NCBI GenBank assembly: GCA_036346355.1
Contig: JAYEVF010000027.1
Span: 1,612,001-1,676,000, forward strand
Reading direction: 5' to 3'
Source: Rhipidocladum racemiflorum
Taxonomy: Eukaryota; Streptophyta; Magnoliopsida; Poales; Poaceae
Length of the DNA: 64,000 nucleotides
Positions 22,481 through 33,015 of this stretch are shown here, piece by piece (positions within the stretch are counted from its first letter, which is position 1; the number at the start of each line of letters is the position of its first letter). The translations under genes were made by a program, and so were the position numbers. Under the pieces are notes generated by a model, which did no database searches, was not told where the DNA came from, and was given only the letters and a program-made list of their open reading frames with translations.

Positions 22481-22825
22481 TTCCCGGAAAAAACTCAAAA
22501 TACCAGAAATTACATAAAGATCTAAGCTTTTCCAATACCCTTCTAAAAACATAATGGTCCAAAATTTTCCAATATCCCTCTAAAATTCCCCGTTTTAAAT
22601 ACCAGAAATTACATAGAGGTCCAAACTTTTCCAATACCCCTCTAAAATTACATAAAGGTAAAAAAAAAATCAAAATCCTTCTAAAATTCCCCTTTTTTCC
22701 TGAAAAAACTAAAAATACCCAGAATTACATAAAGGTTCAATCTTTTGCAATACCCCTCTAAAATCATCCAAAATTACATAAAGATCCAATCTTTTGCAAT
22801 ACCCTCTAAAATTACCCTTTTCATG
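22481..22825 (+). repeat. Degenerate tandem array near the Helitron 3' end
   Basis: ATACCAGAAATTACATA(A/G)AGGTCCAA.CTTTTCCAATACCCCTCTAAAAT is repeated about five times with variation. Internal arrays of this sort are common near Helitron termini. Confidence 0.75.
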
Positions 22826-23026
22826 AGTTTTCATAGAGCCGATTTCTAATTTTTTTTACGAGAGTTCCAACTTGTCGCAAGAAAATTTTTCCCCGCTCAA
22901 ACTACATCAATAATAACTTCACAAAATGATTTTTTTTAAAGACCTCAAAAATTCAAAAAAAAAACGTATAAAACCTTTCTTCGAAAAAAACTAAAAAAAC
23001 AAATTTTTGTCTCGGTCGGTCACGGT

Positions 23027-23055
23027 CGCGGCGTGCGCCGCGCTAATCTTCCTAG
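23027..23055 (+). mobile_element. Helitron 3' terminus: hairpin plus CTAG
   Basis: CGCGGCG-TG-CGCCGCG (23027-23042) can form a seven-pair stem. Nine bases later come CTAG (23052-23055) and a T, the CTRR-end arrangement of Helitrons. Orientation agrees with the helicase strand. The matching 5' TC end is not identified; it probably lies near or upstream of 19600. Confidence 0.75.
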
Positions 23056-23056
23056 T

Positions 23057-23600
23057 ATATAAATGACCTGAAGAATGAGTAGAACGAAATAATTAGGAAT
23101 GCACGTAAATAAACCAAATGCATATCCAGGCAGCATTAGCATGCTGCCGCATCAATCACACACAAACTCTGTATTTAGTCTTTTGCAAGCAACACTCTCA
23201 CACCATGGGGTTCTGTTCTGTGACTGACAGACACACACCACAGGCACAGCTGACCCTCTTATTTCAAGCACACACATAACCACAATCCAAACCAAAATAC
23301 ATGGTAGATTAGTCTCCAAACAGACGCACACAAATTAACAAAGCTTCAAACATACCAGCTTTGGTGGATGCACGGTAGCATGCGCCAAACACTAATTTTT
23401 TTTTAAACACACCAGCTTATTGGAAAGCAAACAGTTGAACCGTTGCGGCCATGGAAGCAGTAGAAAGCTGCAGTAGGTCATCTGTATTTCCACCGCCAAA
23501 CCTACAGAGGTGATGATACAACTAATTAATGTAAGCATAATTAATTGATAGTGAAGACATCTGAATAGATAAGCAGATTAATGAATTTAGTATACAGTGA
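23057..23600. other. Host sequence between Helitron and NLR, no gene seen
   Basis: Ordinary non-coding sequence. It may include the distal 3' untranslated region of the NLR gene on the minus strand. Confidence 0.5.
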
Positions 23601-23754
23601 CATTAGTTTGTTGATATACACCTTATGTATGTAGAGATTGCTGCAGATATATACACAGGATCTATTGAGGTTACCGTATATGATACATAAATGAAAGACA
23701 GAAAAAAAAACAAGGGAGAGAATGTGTATATATACACCTCAGCTGTAATACTGT

Positions 23755-23892
23755 TCACCGGAGAACTGAGCCTCTGGGTAGGGCTTTCTTGTAGTACAGC
23801 GAATGGCGTGGCTTGAAGAGGGATGGGTGGTGGTCGGCGTCGAGCCCGTCCCACTCTAGCTTCTCCCACCAGTTCCTCTCACAGTCCACAAC
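23755..23892 (-). pseudogene. Original C-terminal end of the NLR, out of frame
   Basis: On the minus strand these bases read VVDCERNWWEKLEWDGLD, then HHPSLFKPRHSLYYKKALPR and a stop at 23755-23757. That is the characteristic last segment of this rice NLR family. The upstream LRR frame ends instead at 23856 in unrelated sequence (EAASPLWTVRGTGG). The usual final LRR block between ELETFW and VVDCE is absent. A deletion that also shifted the frame explains both facts. Confidence 0.7.
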
Positions 23893-26495
23893 GGGGAGGC
23901 AGCCTCCCAAAATGTCTCCAGTTCTTTAAAGTAGTAGTAATATCTCAACATAGAACCACTTGAGACGACGGTGTCTAGCTGAGGGCATCTCTCGACACGG
24001 CACCGCTTGAGACGAGGCCATCCAAATTTATCATTTGCTCTGGACAACATGGGTTCAGGGATGACAGTGCTGATGGAAGAATTATCGTGCAAGTGCAACG
24101 ACTCGACCCTGTTCATCACGAAGGCGATAGCCTCGATTCCTTGTATGCTCTCCACATTAGTATTGTAGATTCCCTCACCAATCTCCAGATGGCTGTCCAA
24201 TGGCTGAAACTGCGGGGCACCGCTGTCGTCATGATCAGTAGTTATCTTGTCAACAGCGACATCCGTGTATGCGCTGTAAGAAGTCTTGGGGATTAACGAC
24301 TTGTGTAGAGGCAGCCCAGTTACTCGTCCAGTGCTATAACAGCCCATCTTCTCCTTGTTGCACCTCTGTCCATCTTCTTTGCTAGTAGCAGATATGCAAA
24401 GTACAAGATTAAATCTATCAGCATTCCAACAAAACTTCGTGTCACCACCTCTTAGCACCATGGACTGAACAAATCTCATGTCCATAGTAGCAACATATGC
24501 ATGACAATATCCTTGTCGCAGCTTACGGACGAGAGAACCAGGTGATAATTTTCTAACCTCTTCTCTTCGAGTGTCAATGCATAGCATCCTCAGTTGTTGC
24601 ATTCCCTCTTTTGGCCACAGTATTGATCGGAGCTGCTCACATCCCAACATAATGACTCGTTGGAGACCTTGGACATGGACCACATCATTTTTCAGGTCAA
24701 GTGTTTTGATTGCTGTACCTGAGAGGTCAAGCTGCTCAAGGTTTGGCAATGGCCCACGTAATGAGAAGTCCAGCAATCTTACACAACCAGCCAAGGAGAT
24801 ACGAGATATTTTAGCTTCCTCTCCTACCCCTGCATCTAAGCTAAATGATTCAAGTGATGGAGGGAGTCCTGGGCCAACATGTTCCAAACCAACACAACCA
24901 TCTAGAACCAGAGTCTTGAGTCCAGTTGCCCCTGACAGGCTCGGCAAAACTTGCATGGTGCTATTCCTAGATAGGTCGAGGAGCTCCAAATTCCCCATAT
25001 CTTTGAATTCATCATGTTGGCCTGTCTCCCAATAGCTTCTAGTCTCAGTTATGCGAAGCCTGCGCAGCATCTGCAGTCGTCGCCAAGCAATATTATTGCC
25101 CCAATCTGTGTCGCATATGTCCAGGACCCACAGGCTCTGAAAAAATTCCAATTCTAGTCTAACTGGCTTCGCCTCCACTTCTTGTTGCTGTTTCGGTGCT
25201 TGTTCTTGTCGTTGATCCTTGCAGCTATCTAATCCGAGGAATCTTAGGCTCCGGCAACAATTGAAAGGCGGTGAAGAAAAGTTAAAGGTGCACCGGCAGA
25301 GTTTTATTACACGCAGTTTCTCTGCGTGTTGAAACATGTTATTGGGTAACGGTGATACTGGATGATCGGATTCACTTTTGATTGCCAAGAAAAATGATGA
25401 AGTTTCTGGATGTACGGTTGGTATACTTATCTGCCCCCTTTCTTGACTATTGGAGTATGTGATTTCTGAAACCCAACGTTTTGGAGGAGTCCGAAGTTCA
25501 CCACCAAAAGCGGACAATTGATTAGATGAATAGTCCTCTAGTATAATCTCTTTATGCAGAGCAGCAGCAATCTCCCATGCTTCGTCTTCGTCTTCATGTC
25601 GTATAATCCCATCACAAACCCAATAGCTGGAAGCATAGGTAGCCCAGTTGTAGCCCATGATGTCGCCCCGCTCATAATTCAACGACAAGAGATACAAGCA
25701 ACACTGTGCGGCTATTTCTGCGGTAATGCCAGGCTTATGTGTGTATCGAGCAATTTCTCTAGCCTCTGCTAGCAGTAAAGCATCAACATCCCAAGGATAA
25801 TAAGGCGTATAAATGTGAAGATGTGAATTATCCACACTTTCTTTTATTTCTGGGTTGAGCCGAAGCCTCCCTCTGAAGGTCCACAACACTCTATTATCAT
25901 TTAGACTAAACGTCCAGTCCTGTCGAGGAAAACCAAAATTGGCTATGTCAACCGTATAGCTACTTCCGTTGTGAAGAATCACCAAGCAACTGAGGTCCCT
26001 AATGGTTCGATAGATCTGCGTTGTGACTTCCCCTATCTCAGCTCTGGAGCCTTCATCTACCCCGCTGAAATCATCCTCCTCGTCTTGCCTATCAAAGACA
26101 GCCATAACCCGCTGGGGAAGCTTCAGTTCCTCCGCGATTGCCCTCTGGAGTGCTCTTCGGCTTTTCCACCTGGAGCAATCCACGTGGATGATCCTATCGA
26201 ATTTCTTCCTCAGAGACGGCAGAGGGTCCTTGGCTATGGCTCTAAGCACCGCAGAAGCAGCCAGTCCGGACCATCCGTCAAAGTAGATGGCCTTGTGTGA
26301 TCCACTGCTCGTATCCTCTAGAAAAGGGATTATCCGTTGTACCGCTTCCTGGACGTTGTCTGGACCAATCCACTGCATGAATTGATGGCAGTTAGTCGAG
26401 ATCACCTCACGTGGGTAGCAGTTTTTATTAAAAAAAAAAGCTAGAAGTAATGATCGGTGGAACATGCATAGAGGGGTCATGCGCCAAAGTGTCAT
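23856..26495 (-). CDS. NB-ARC-like LRR protein with degenerate nucleotide-binding site
   Basis: An 879-codon frame. Residues about 40-340 correspond to the NB-ARC region of a rice family whose members begin with WIGPDNVQEAV. The P-loop position reads YFDGWSGLAASAVL (71-84) instead of GxGGxGKTT, with no Lys. The kinase-2 position reads LVILHNGSS (171-179) instead of LLVLDD. Leucine-rich repeats occupy about 395-660 (LRVIKLCRC, LRFLGLDSC, LELLDLSRN, LKTLVLDGC, LEQLDLSGT, LQRVIMLGC). A last, less regular LRR-like part ends at about 860. The true start may be Met40 (26378), since the first 39 residues look like intron or untranslated sequence (a TTCATGCAG acceptor lies just there). The C-terminus is frameshifted. 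NLRs sense pathogen effectors; without ATP binding this one could act only as a decoy or helper-dependent receptor, or be a pseudogene. Confidence 0.75.
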   Translation of the reverse strand: MTLWRMTPLCMFHRSLLLAFFFNKNCYPREVISTNCHQFMQWIGPDNVQEAVQRIIPFLEDTSSGSHKAIYFDGWSGLAASAVLRAIAKDPLPSLRKKFDRIIHVDCSRWKSRRALQRAIAEELKLPQRVMAVFDRQDEEDDFSGVDEGSRAEIGEVTTQIYRTIRDLSCLVILHNGSSYTVDIANFGFPRQDWTFSLNDNRVLWTFRGRLRLNPEIKESVDNSHLHIYTPYYPWDVDALLLAEAREIARYTHKPGITAEIAAQCCLYLLSLNYERGDIMGYNWATYASSYWVCDGIIRHEDEDEAWEIAAALHKEIILEDYSSNQLSAFGGELRTPPKRWVSEITYSNSQERGQISIPTVHPETSSFFLAIKSESDHPVSPLPNNMFQHAEKLRVIKLCRCTFNFSSPPFNCCRSLRFLGLDSCKDQRQEQAPKQQQEVEAKPVRLELEFFQSLWVLDICDTDWGNNIAWRRLQMLRRLRITETRSYWETGQHDEFKDMGNLELLDLSRNSTMQVLPSLSGATGLKTLVLDGCVGLEHVGPGLPPSLESFSLDAGVGEEAKISRISLAGCVRLLDFSLRGPLPNLEQLDLSGTAIKTLDLKNDVVHVQGLQRVIMLGCEQLRSILWPKEGMQQLRMLCIDTRREEVRKLSPGSLVRKLRQGYCHAYVATMDMRFVQSMVLRGGDTKFCWNADRFNLVLCISATSKEDGQRCNKEKMGCYSTGRVTGLPLHKSLIPKTSYSAYTDVAVDKITTDHDDSGAPQFQPLDSHLEIGEGIYNTNVESIQGIEAIAFVMNRVESLHLHDNSSISTVIPEPMLSRANDKFGWPRLKRCRVERCPQLDTVVSSGSMLRYYYYFKELETFWEAASPLWTVRGTGGRS

Positions 26496-26519
26496 GTTCG
26501 TTATGTTTTGTAATTAGCT

Positions 26520-28030
26520 TGCATACACAATTTCGAAATCAAAATGTATATAGTACCGTACGTAGTCCATGATGTTTGGCTGTGTTCGCTATATATAGCC
26601 AGATCTAGAATTTTTTAACTGTGTGATTACTTATACACACTTATGGCTCGGTGGAGAGGCTTATTTTAAAATCTTCAACCTCTTTTTCTTATCGAGATCC
26701 AATATAATGCGTATTTGTCATCCTTTGTATATATTGTGAGACGATCGAACATCGTAAGTTAGTAGCACCACGGTGGATTTACCCGTTTGGTGATGACGCG
26801 CTAGACGAGATACCATTATTTGCAATTCTTGAAATGCATGTATGCCAAAATTGTATACCAAGTTTCAGAACTTACATTTTAAAGGAGGGTAGGGAGCACA
26901 TATAGGACAAGAACAAAAAAAACCCACTTGCTAGAATACTACTCTACTTCGTCAAAATGCCATGCATATGTATCGTAGGTAGAAAAATATCTACTTCGTC
27001 AAAATGCCATATGCATACGCATGTAGGTAGAAAAATACCTCCAGATGCTAAATTTCGTTTCAAAAAATTTTCTGGCACTCACCGACAAGAATACTACTAC
27101 TCTACTCCACGAAAATGACTTTCTCAATGAAGACCCAGCAAACACAAGAAGATCCACAAATCTAACCCATCCGACTGTTAGGGATTTCCACAAATCTAAC
27201 CCATCTGCACCTCTCGTGGCATGGTTTCGAATTTCGTTTAAAAAACATTTTCGGCACCCCACCGGAATCAATGACAAGGCTGCTGCTACTACTACTCTAC
27301 TCCATAAAAATTCCATGAATATGTACATACGTATAAAAATACCTCTTCAGGCATGGTGACTTTCTCAATGAAGGCCCAGCAAACATAAGAAGATCCACAA
27401 TACTAATTACACTTCCGACTGTATATAGCCATATAGACAACTTTTTAACTATGTAATTAACTATATACGCTTTTATGACTTGGTGGAGAGGCTTTATATA
27501 AAATCTTCAACGTATCACTTTTTTCGGGACTCAATACACAATGCGTCTTTCACATGCTATGTACTGTGCATTTATCCGTTTGGTGAGTGAGGTGCGCTAG
27601 ACGAGATATCACAATTTGCAATTCTTCAAAGGCATGACGCCCTCTTTCATTATATTGTATACCAAGATTGAGAACTTATATTTTAAAGGAGTACATATAC
27701 AACAAGAAGGGAGAGAAAAAAAACTCACTAACAAGAATACTACTCTACTTCGTAAAAATGCCATGTTAGTAGAAAAATACCTCTCTTGGCATGGTGACTC
27801 TCGATGAAGGTCCAGCAAACACAAGAAGATCCACAAAACTAACACATCCGACTGTTAGGGACTTCCACAGATCTAACCCATCTGCACCTCCGTATATATG
27901 AATCTCCAGCTGCTAGCACCTACAAGAGCGTATCAGTCATGCATGTTTGTGCATCAACATTGTTAGTCCATATGCTTACTGTATTGAAAACCAACCAGTA
28001 AACAATTAACATGGTCGAGTACCTTAATTG
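26520..28030. repeat. Tandemly duplicated NLR upstream region
   Basis: Matching blocks occur in the same order twice: GTGGAGAGGCTT..TAAAATCTTCAAC (26653 and 27482), TTGCAATTCTT.AAA..CATG (26820 and 27616), AATACTACTCTACTTCGT.AAAATGCCATG (26935 and 27736), and AGCAAACACAAGAAGATCCACAAA (27137 and 27813). Offsets of about 680-830 bp reflect indels. The sequence lies 5' of the minus-strand NLR, so it may be its promoter region. No coding sequence recognised. Confidence 0.7.
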
Positions 28031-29050
28031 GCAGCTGCACGTCCTATGTTGGTGTTGTTTCCTCCGAGAAGAAAAGATGTTTATGTCATGGTGAAGGAGG
28101 ATGACAGAAATTGGAGAGCAACCGTCAATAATATATTCTAAGCTAGCTGCAATGGGTTCCTCCAAATGGCTTGTGTTTTGGCTTTGGGGGTGCCTTTACT
28201 AAAGCAAGAATGGTTCTTTGCTTGGGGTTGGAGCTAAAGAACAAAGGTTGAATTGCTGTCCTGCCTGCTAAAGACTTGATGGCTTCAGAGAGAATCCATC
28301 CAGCGCCGACGCTCTAGCTAGCTAAAAGAAAATCGCGAAGTAGTTCTACAGATGACATTGTAATTAATTCAACCCTGTGATACAGAGTTAATTAATGATG
28401 CTACTCCAATGACTCATGCATCCCCGCACCTAACACAGAGAGCTTCCTCCGAATTGCATTGAACACACAATTGACACACACAGGGAGAGCGAAAATGACA
28501 GTAAAGCTAGTCAATTACAAGCAGCTAGCAGGAGACTTTGCATGGGGAAAAAATTGCTTGGACCAGGCATCGGTTCATTGTTCATGTAGGCAATCAGTGG
28601 CATTCTCATCGTTCAAATTCGTGGACAAGCAATGAAATTTTTTTATCCTGAACCATTTGTCCTGACGGCTGATTCCTGAGTCATAATATATAGCAGTGAA
28701 TCCTCCACATACTCATGGCATAAATAAATAAATTTCAGATCAAAATAGGACCGAATCCTACAAATCACAACCAAAATATTTTATAATAGCCTAATTATTT
28801 CCTCGAACTAGCAAATCCAAGACAGATCTACATGCCAAGGAGTAATCTGGTGCTGCTGCTGCATGTGGCCTCCAGGGACAGCGGCGAACGTTGACGCTCG
28901 TGATGATGTTGCTTTCCCTACGAACGCTGCCGTGAAGGTCTCAACTCTCAAATGCTACCGCACGGAGAGGCTGGCGTCTGTTGTATCATCAATGATAATT
29001 CACATATTAGATACAACACACATCATTTACATAGCAAATTAACATAATAA
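28031..29050. other. Intergenic sequence, no gene recognised
   Basis: Mixed sequence. A GC-richer patch at about 28850-28980 has no frame I can tie to a family. Confidence 0.5.
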
Positions 29051-29055
29051 GGCAG
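29051..29055. repeat. Target-site duplication GGCAG (left)
   Basis: Matches 40552-40556 exactly, bracketing the 11.5-kb Tat-type element. Confidence 0.95.
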
Positions 29056-29682
29056 TGTTCGCGCTAAAAACGTGAAGCAGGGTTCTCAGCTTCGAACACA
29101 CAAGACAAACGCCGGGTTTGCAGAGCGTGCCAGTCAATTTGACCTGAAATTGACAAGGTGGAGTTTGTAATTTGATCAAAGCCGATAAACAAGGATCTAT
29201 CGGCTTTTCGCTAGTCGGCAAGAACCGATTAGGGGATAACTAGATCAACCGGTTACAATTGATCCGGATACAAGGTAAAATCGGCTTCGGGAAGGCGATG
29301 CGCAGCAAAACGAAGCAGATCAAACCTGGGTGAAATCGGCAAAAATCAACAATCGGCGATGCGCAACTATGTTGATTCCGTCGACTTGTAGAGAGGTCTA
29401 TGAAGCTAAAACAATGTAAAAGAAAAGCTTGTAAAAAGTAGATGTGTGTGTTGTTGGATTGATCCCTGTTCGCTTGATGTCTACCACCTTTTATAGCACG
29501 CCTGGCCGATCCGAGTTGCACATGGATACGGTCCGTTTACCCGTGTCGGCCTCTAATCGGATTTCCTTTCCTTTTAAAAAAAACGGATTCCTTTTCCAAT
29601 TTGTTTACCGATTTCTTTCCATACGTTCTTTTTCTTTCCGTCTCAGACCGATTCCAATACGTGCCGAATTTTGGTGCAAACA
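29056..29682 (-). repeat. 3' LTR of the Tat element (left copy)
   Basis: 627 bp, TGTTCGCGC...GGTGCAAACA on the plus strand. Minus-strand promoter box CTATAAAAGG at + 29487-29496. Contains at least eight copies of GCCGA/TCGGC. Confidence 0.95.
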
Positions 29683-29703
29683 TATGCCCCCCATTTTTGA
29701 AAG
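29683..29703 (-). other. Polypurine tract of the Tat element
   Basis: Minus-strand CAAAAATGGGGGGCATA lies immediately before the 3' LTR start. Confidence 0.8.
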
Positions 29704-29861
29704 ATAGCTTGCTATCTTTCAAAAATCCTTCGCCTTTTTCCACGATCGGCTGGTCGTTTAGGATTCATCTCGGTAACTTCCCCATTAATGACGCCGCAAT
29801 GCCTTTTGGTGCGTTTTCAATGCAGCAACTGCTCCCGCCTTTTTACCTTTTTCACCGAGGT

Positions 29862-29872
29862 ATAAGTATGAG
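29862..29872 (+). promoter_or_regulatory. Possible TATA box for the antisense gene
   Basis: GGTATAAGTATG lies about 100 bp before the ATG of the antisense gene at 29969, on the same strand. Spacing is plausible; no other evidence. Confidence 0.4.
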
Positions 29873-29968
29873 GTCCCCCCTGCGGTCATTTTCACCCTGG
29901 CGTGCTCTCGCTCATCTTGAAATCGGCTTCCCCCGCATCAATCTCCTCTTCCTGTCGTATCGGCTGAA

Positions 29969-32853
29969 ATGGACGCATCCCAGGTACTCATTCCGATCCC
30001 AGATAGCGATCATCAGTATTTCCTAGGCCCAATAGGAACTATAGAGACCGATACAGTTACTGGAGATGAAATCCCTAGACTCCCTTTATCGGCTCCTGGC
30101 TACAACATCAAAGAATGGACCAAAAGCTTTAGGGCTTGGCCGACAGCCCTCAAGGGCTGGAGATCCTGGTATATTAGAGTATCAGCCCAAAAAAGGACGG
30201 AGTGGGAAGGAATGGGTATTGCTGAGTGTATTCCCATGTCCTTAGCCGATCCAGAACCTAACGAATCCTTGGTAGCCGCTGCTTGCTATTTTTGGTCGGA
30301 TTCCTTCAACGCCTTCTTTTTCCCAACTGGTCCCATCGGCCCAACCCTCTTAGACATGGCCGAATTATGTTGCCTTAGGCCTCATGGAGACCAGATATCG
30401 GCTTTTAGCGGGAAACCTCAGTATAAATTGACCCGAAAAAAGGGAGAAGGTTGGTCCAGATATATACAAAATAATAACAAGTTAATCGCCTCAGATCGGA
30501 TGAGGAACATGTAGCGTTCCTTAACCTATGGCTAGACCGATTCCTCTTCTTACGTGGCGCTTCCTTAGGACCAACCCAGGTTTATCAATTTATGTCGAGC
30601 AACTAGTCATGGGTCGTCGGCTAGCTTTAGGGAAATCCTTGCTGGGGGCCGTGTACCATATGATGCACATCATCCGGAGTCGGCTTTTTACTGGCAATGG
30701 TTCTTATGTCGTGGGCAACGTTGGTGGTCCCCTTTTGTTTATTCAGATCTGGCTCTACTGCGTCTTTGGCCGCCTCATTATCCCAGATCCATTGGAAGAA
30801 TCGGCTTTCCCAACGGAAGATTTTCCTGAGGGTGCAACCCCTAAATTTCAACTTAGCCGATCTTCGGGTGAAAAATTCATGATGTGTTCATCGATGAACC
30901 AAAAATCTTCCTACGGCTTTCACAAATACTTATCTTTCTTCTTGAATCTTAACCAAGCCACCTTCAACCGTCGAGACTTCTTTTCATACAGCCAATTAGC
31001 CGATCTCCCATGGCCTTCTTTCCTCCGCCTAAATTCTGATAGTTCTTTAATGCCCCAGTCCACTCTTGATCTGCTTCCTTTGCTGATTTCCCCTTGCATC
31101 CTTCATGTCGGCTTGAGCACTCGTAATAGAACATTTCAGCCGACCTATGAGTTCTATCATCCTTCAGTGTATGCACGCCAGCTGGGTTTTGGACAAACGA
31201 TTCCTTGCCTCCCTTTATTTAACATGATCAAGCCACGAAATAAAGTCACTAACATTACTGCGGCGGAGCTTATTATTGAGCTAGCCGATGAGCTCCATGT
31301 GGTAGACTTGCCATTCCTCGTGTTAAACACACGTCGATCGGGCCAATTTACCGCATGGTGGGCTTCCATAGCTGAGGTGCTCTTGCGGAGGCGCACTATT
31401 CATGAGGTCTTGTCTTCTTTTCTCCCTGGCTTTCAAGAGCCGACGGAGACCGCCGCTGGGTCTAGCTCAAGCTCAAGCTATGCTAACTCGTCTTTAGAGG
31501 TATTTTCATTTTGATGTTTATTGAAACAAGATTTTCATCGGCTTAACCACTTCTTTTTACCTTTTTCAGACTAACAAGTCGACTCCAGCGCAAACCGCAT
31601 CGGCTGACGACCGTTCAAAGCGGCAAAGACCATCGACCCCTCTTGCTGGTTTATCTTCCGTGCGTTGGGGTTAATGACCCATCGTTATCGAGATCTTCTT
31701 GAGCAAAGATACTAAGAGTACGTCCAGTTCCATTTTTGCTACTTTGTAAACGAAGTTCCATGCCTTCTGTCGGCTAACCCCATGTTTGTCTTGTTCAGAA
31801 AGGAAGAAGAGCCGTAAAGTCGTTATCAAACGATCCCCAAAACCTGCGGGTCGTGATGCAGCATCATCCCCAACTGGATCGGCCACTGCGGTTAGCCTCG
31901 ACCCTTATCTTGATTTTGTCTTTGTTTTTCTTATCTTATCGTAAAGTATTTCTCAGGAAACCCCTTTCGTCCAGTTATTGGAGACCACAGCCGATGCTGA
32001 GAAGATCCAGACAGATGTGTTTGTTCTGTCAGCTCCGGCTCCTGCTGCGTTATCCGCTCCCTCAACTCCAAAACCTGCTTCTGATCCAGTACAGCCAACG
32101 GACCTAGCCGATCTCTTGGGTTTTTCTCTGGATGAGCTCGACGACCCGGAAGTGCTAGCCACCGACGACTACCCGGCCGACATCCAACGCATAATAGCAG
32201 CTTCTGCGCCAGCATCGGCTGCCGTTACCGCTGAGCCGGGTATGCAGGAGCGACTCAATCGCCTCTTGGACGAAGTGATGCAGCCGGAAGCAGCTCTTCT
32301 GGCCAACACCCAGTCCTTGAGGAACGCTATGGCGGCCATGCAAGCCGATCTTCCCCCTGCAGCCATGAATGCTCTGCTAGAAGTGTGTCATCTAGATGAT
32401 CGTCGGCTGGACGTGGAATCGGCCAAAGCAAGAATTGAACAGAGGAAAGCCCAGCAAGCCGACCAAGAGATCTTGGACAAACTCATAGCAGATGCCAAAT
32501 CTCGAAAAAGTGCATTTGACCAGGGTGCTGCTGTGCTGAAATCGGCCAAGACTAAGGCCCAAGAGCTGGAGTCATCCAAGAAAAAACTTGAAGAACAGCT
32601 GGCCTTGGTTACAAAAGAACTTGCAGATTGTCAAATCGGCATTACAGATGCGACATCTTCACTAGCGGCTCAGAGGCAGCAAATCGGCGAAGTTTTTGCC
32701 AAAGTCAAGAATCAATCAACTAAAATGATTCCAATTCCGGGTGATGCAAAAGCTGATGAACAACTAATAGATAGTATTCAAGCTACTATTGGTAGGGCGG
32801 CTGCAGCACTATCGGCTTTAGGAGCCCATCTGCCTGGTTCCGGACTTCATTGA
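29969..32853 (+). pseudogene. Antisense plant-mobile-domain gene inside the Tat element, four exons
   Basis: Opposite in strand to gag-pol. Exon A (29969-31499) encodes a plant mobile domain (PMD, the aminotransferase-like domain of MAIN/MAIL proteins and transposons): TLLDMAELCCLRPHGDQISA, EEHVAFLNLWLDRFLF, RRLALGKSLLGAVYHMMH. Two frameshifts, near 30500 and 30590, break it. Three introns with GT...AG borders (31500-31569, 31670-31798, 31891-31956) join exons B (31570-31669), C (31799-31890) and D in consistent phase. Exon C encodes the basic KKSRKVVIKRSPKP, a possible nuclear signal. Exon D (31957-32853) is Ala-rich with a coiled coil (AQELESSKKKLEEQLALVTK). Introns can persist because the genomic RNA carries the complement, where they are not recognised. 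The role is unknown; chromatin or silencing interference is speculation. Confidence 0.8.
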
Positions 32854-33015
32854 AAACAGCATTGTTTATCGAACTGATGTGTAGCACCGGCTGTATAGCC
32901 GATTTTTGTAAACTGCTTAGTCTGATGGATGATGAATGTTTGTTTTACCGATTTGGTCGGCTATATAACTGTTTTATATGCATGTTTTTGTAATTGACCC
33001 TGTTGTCTCCTGCAA

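Noticed and set aside
22481..22825. CRISPR-like spaced repeats
   Set aside because: Units are degenerate and contiguous with no unique spacers; this is a Helitron subterminal tandem array.
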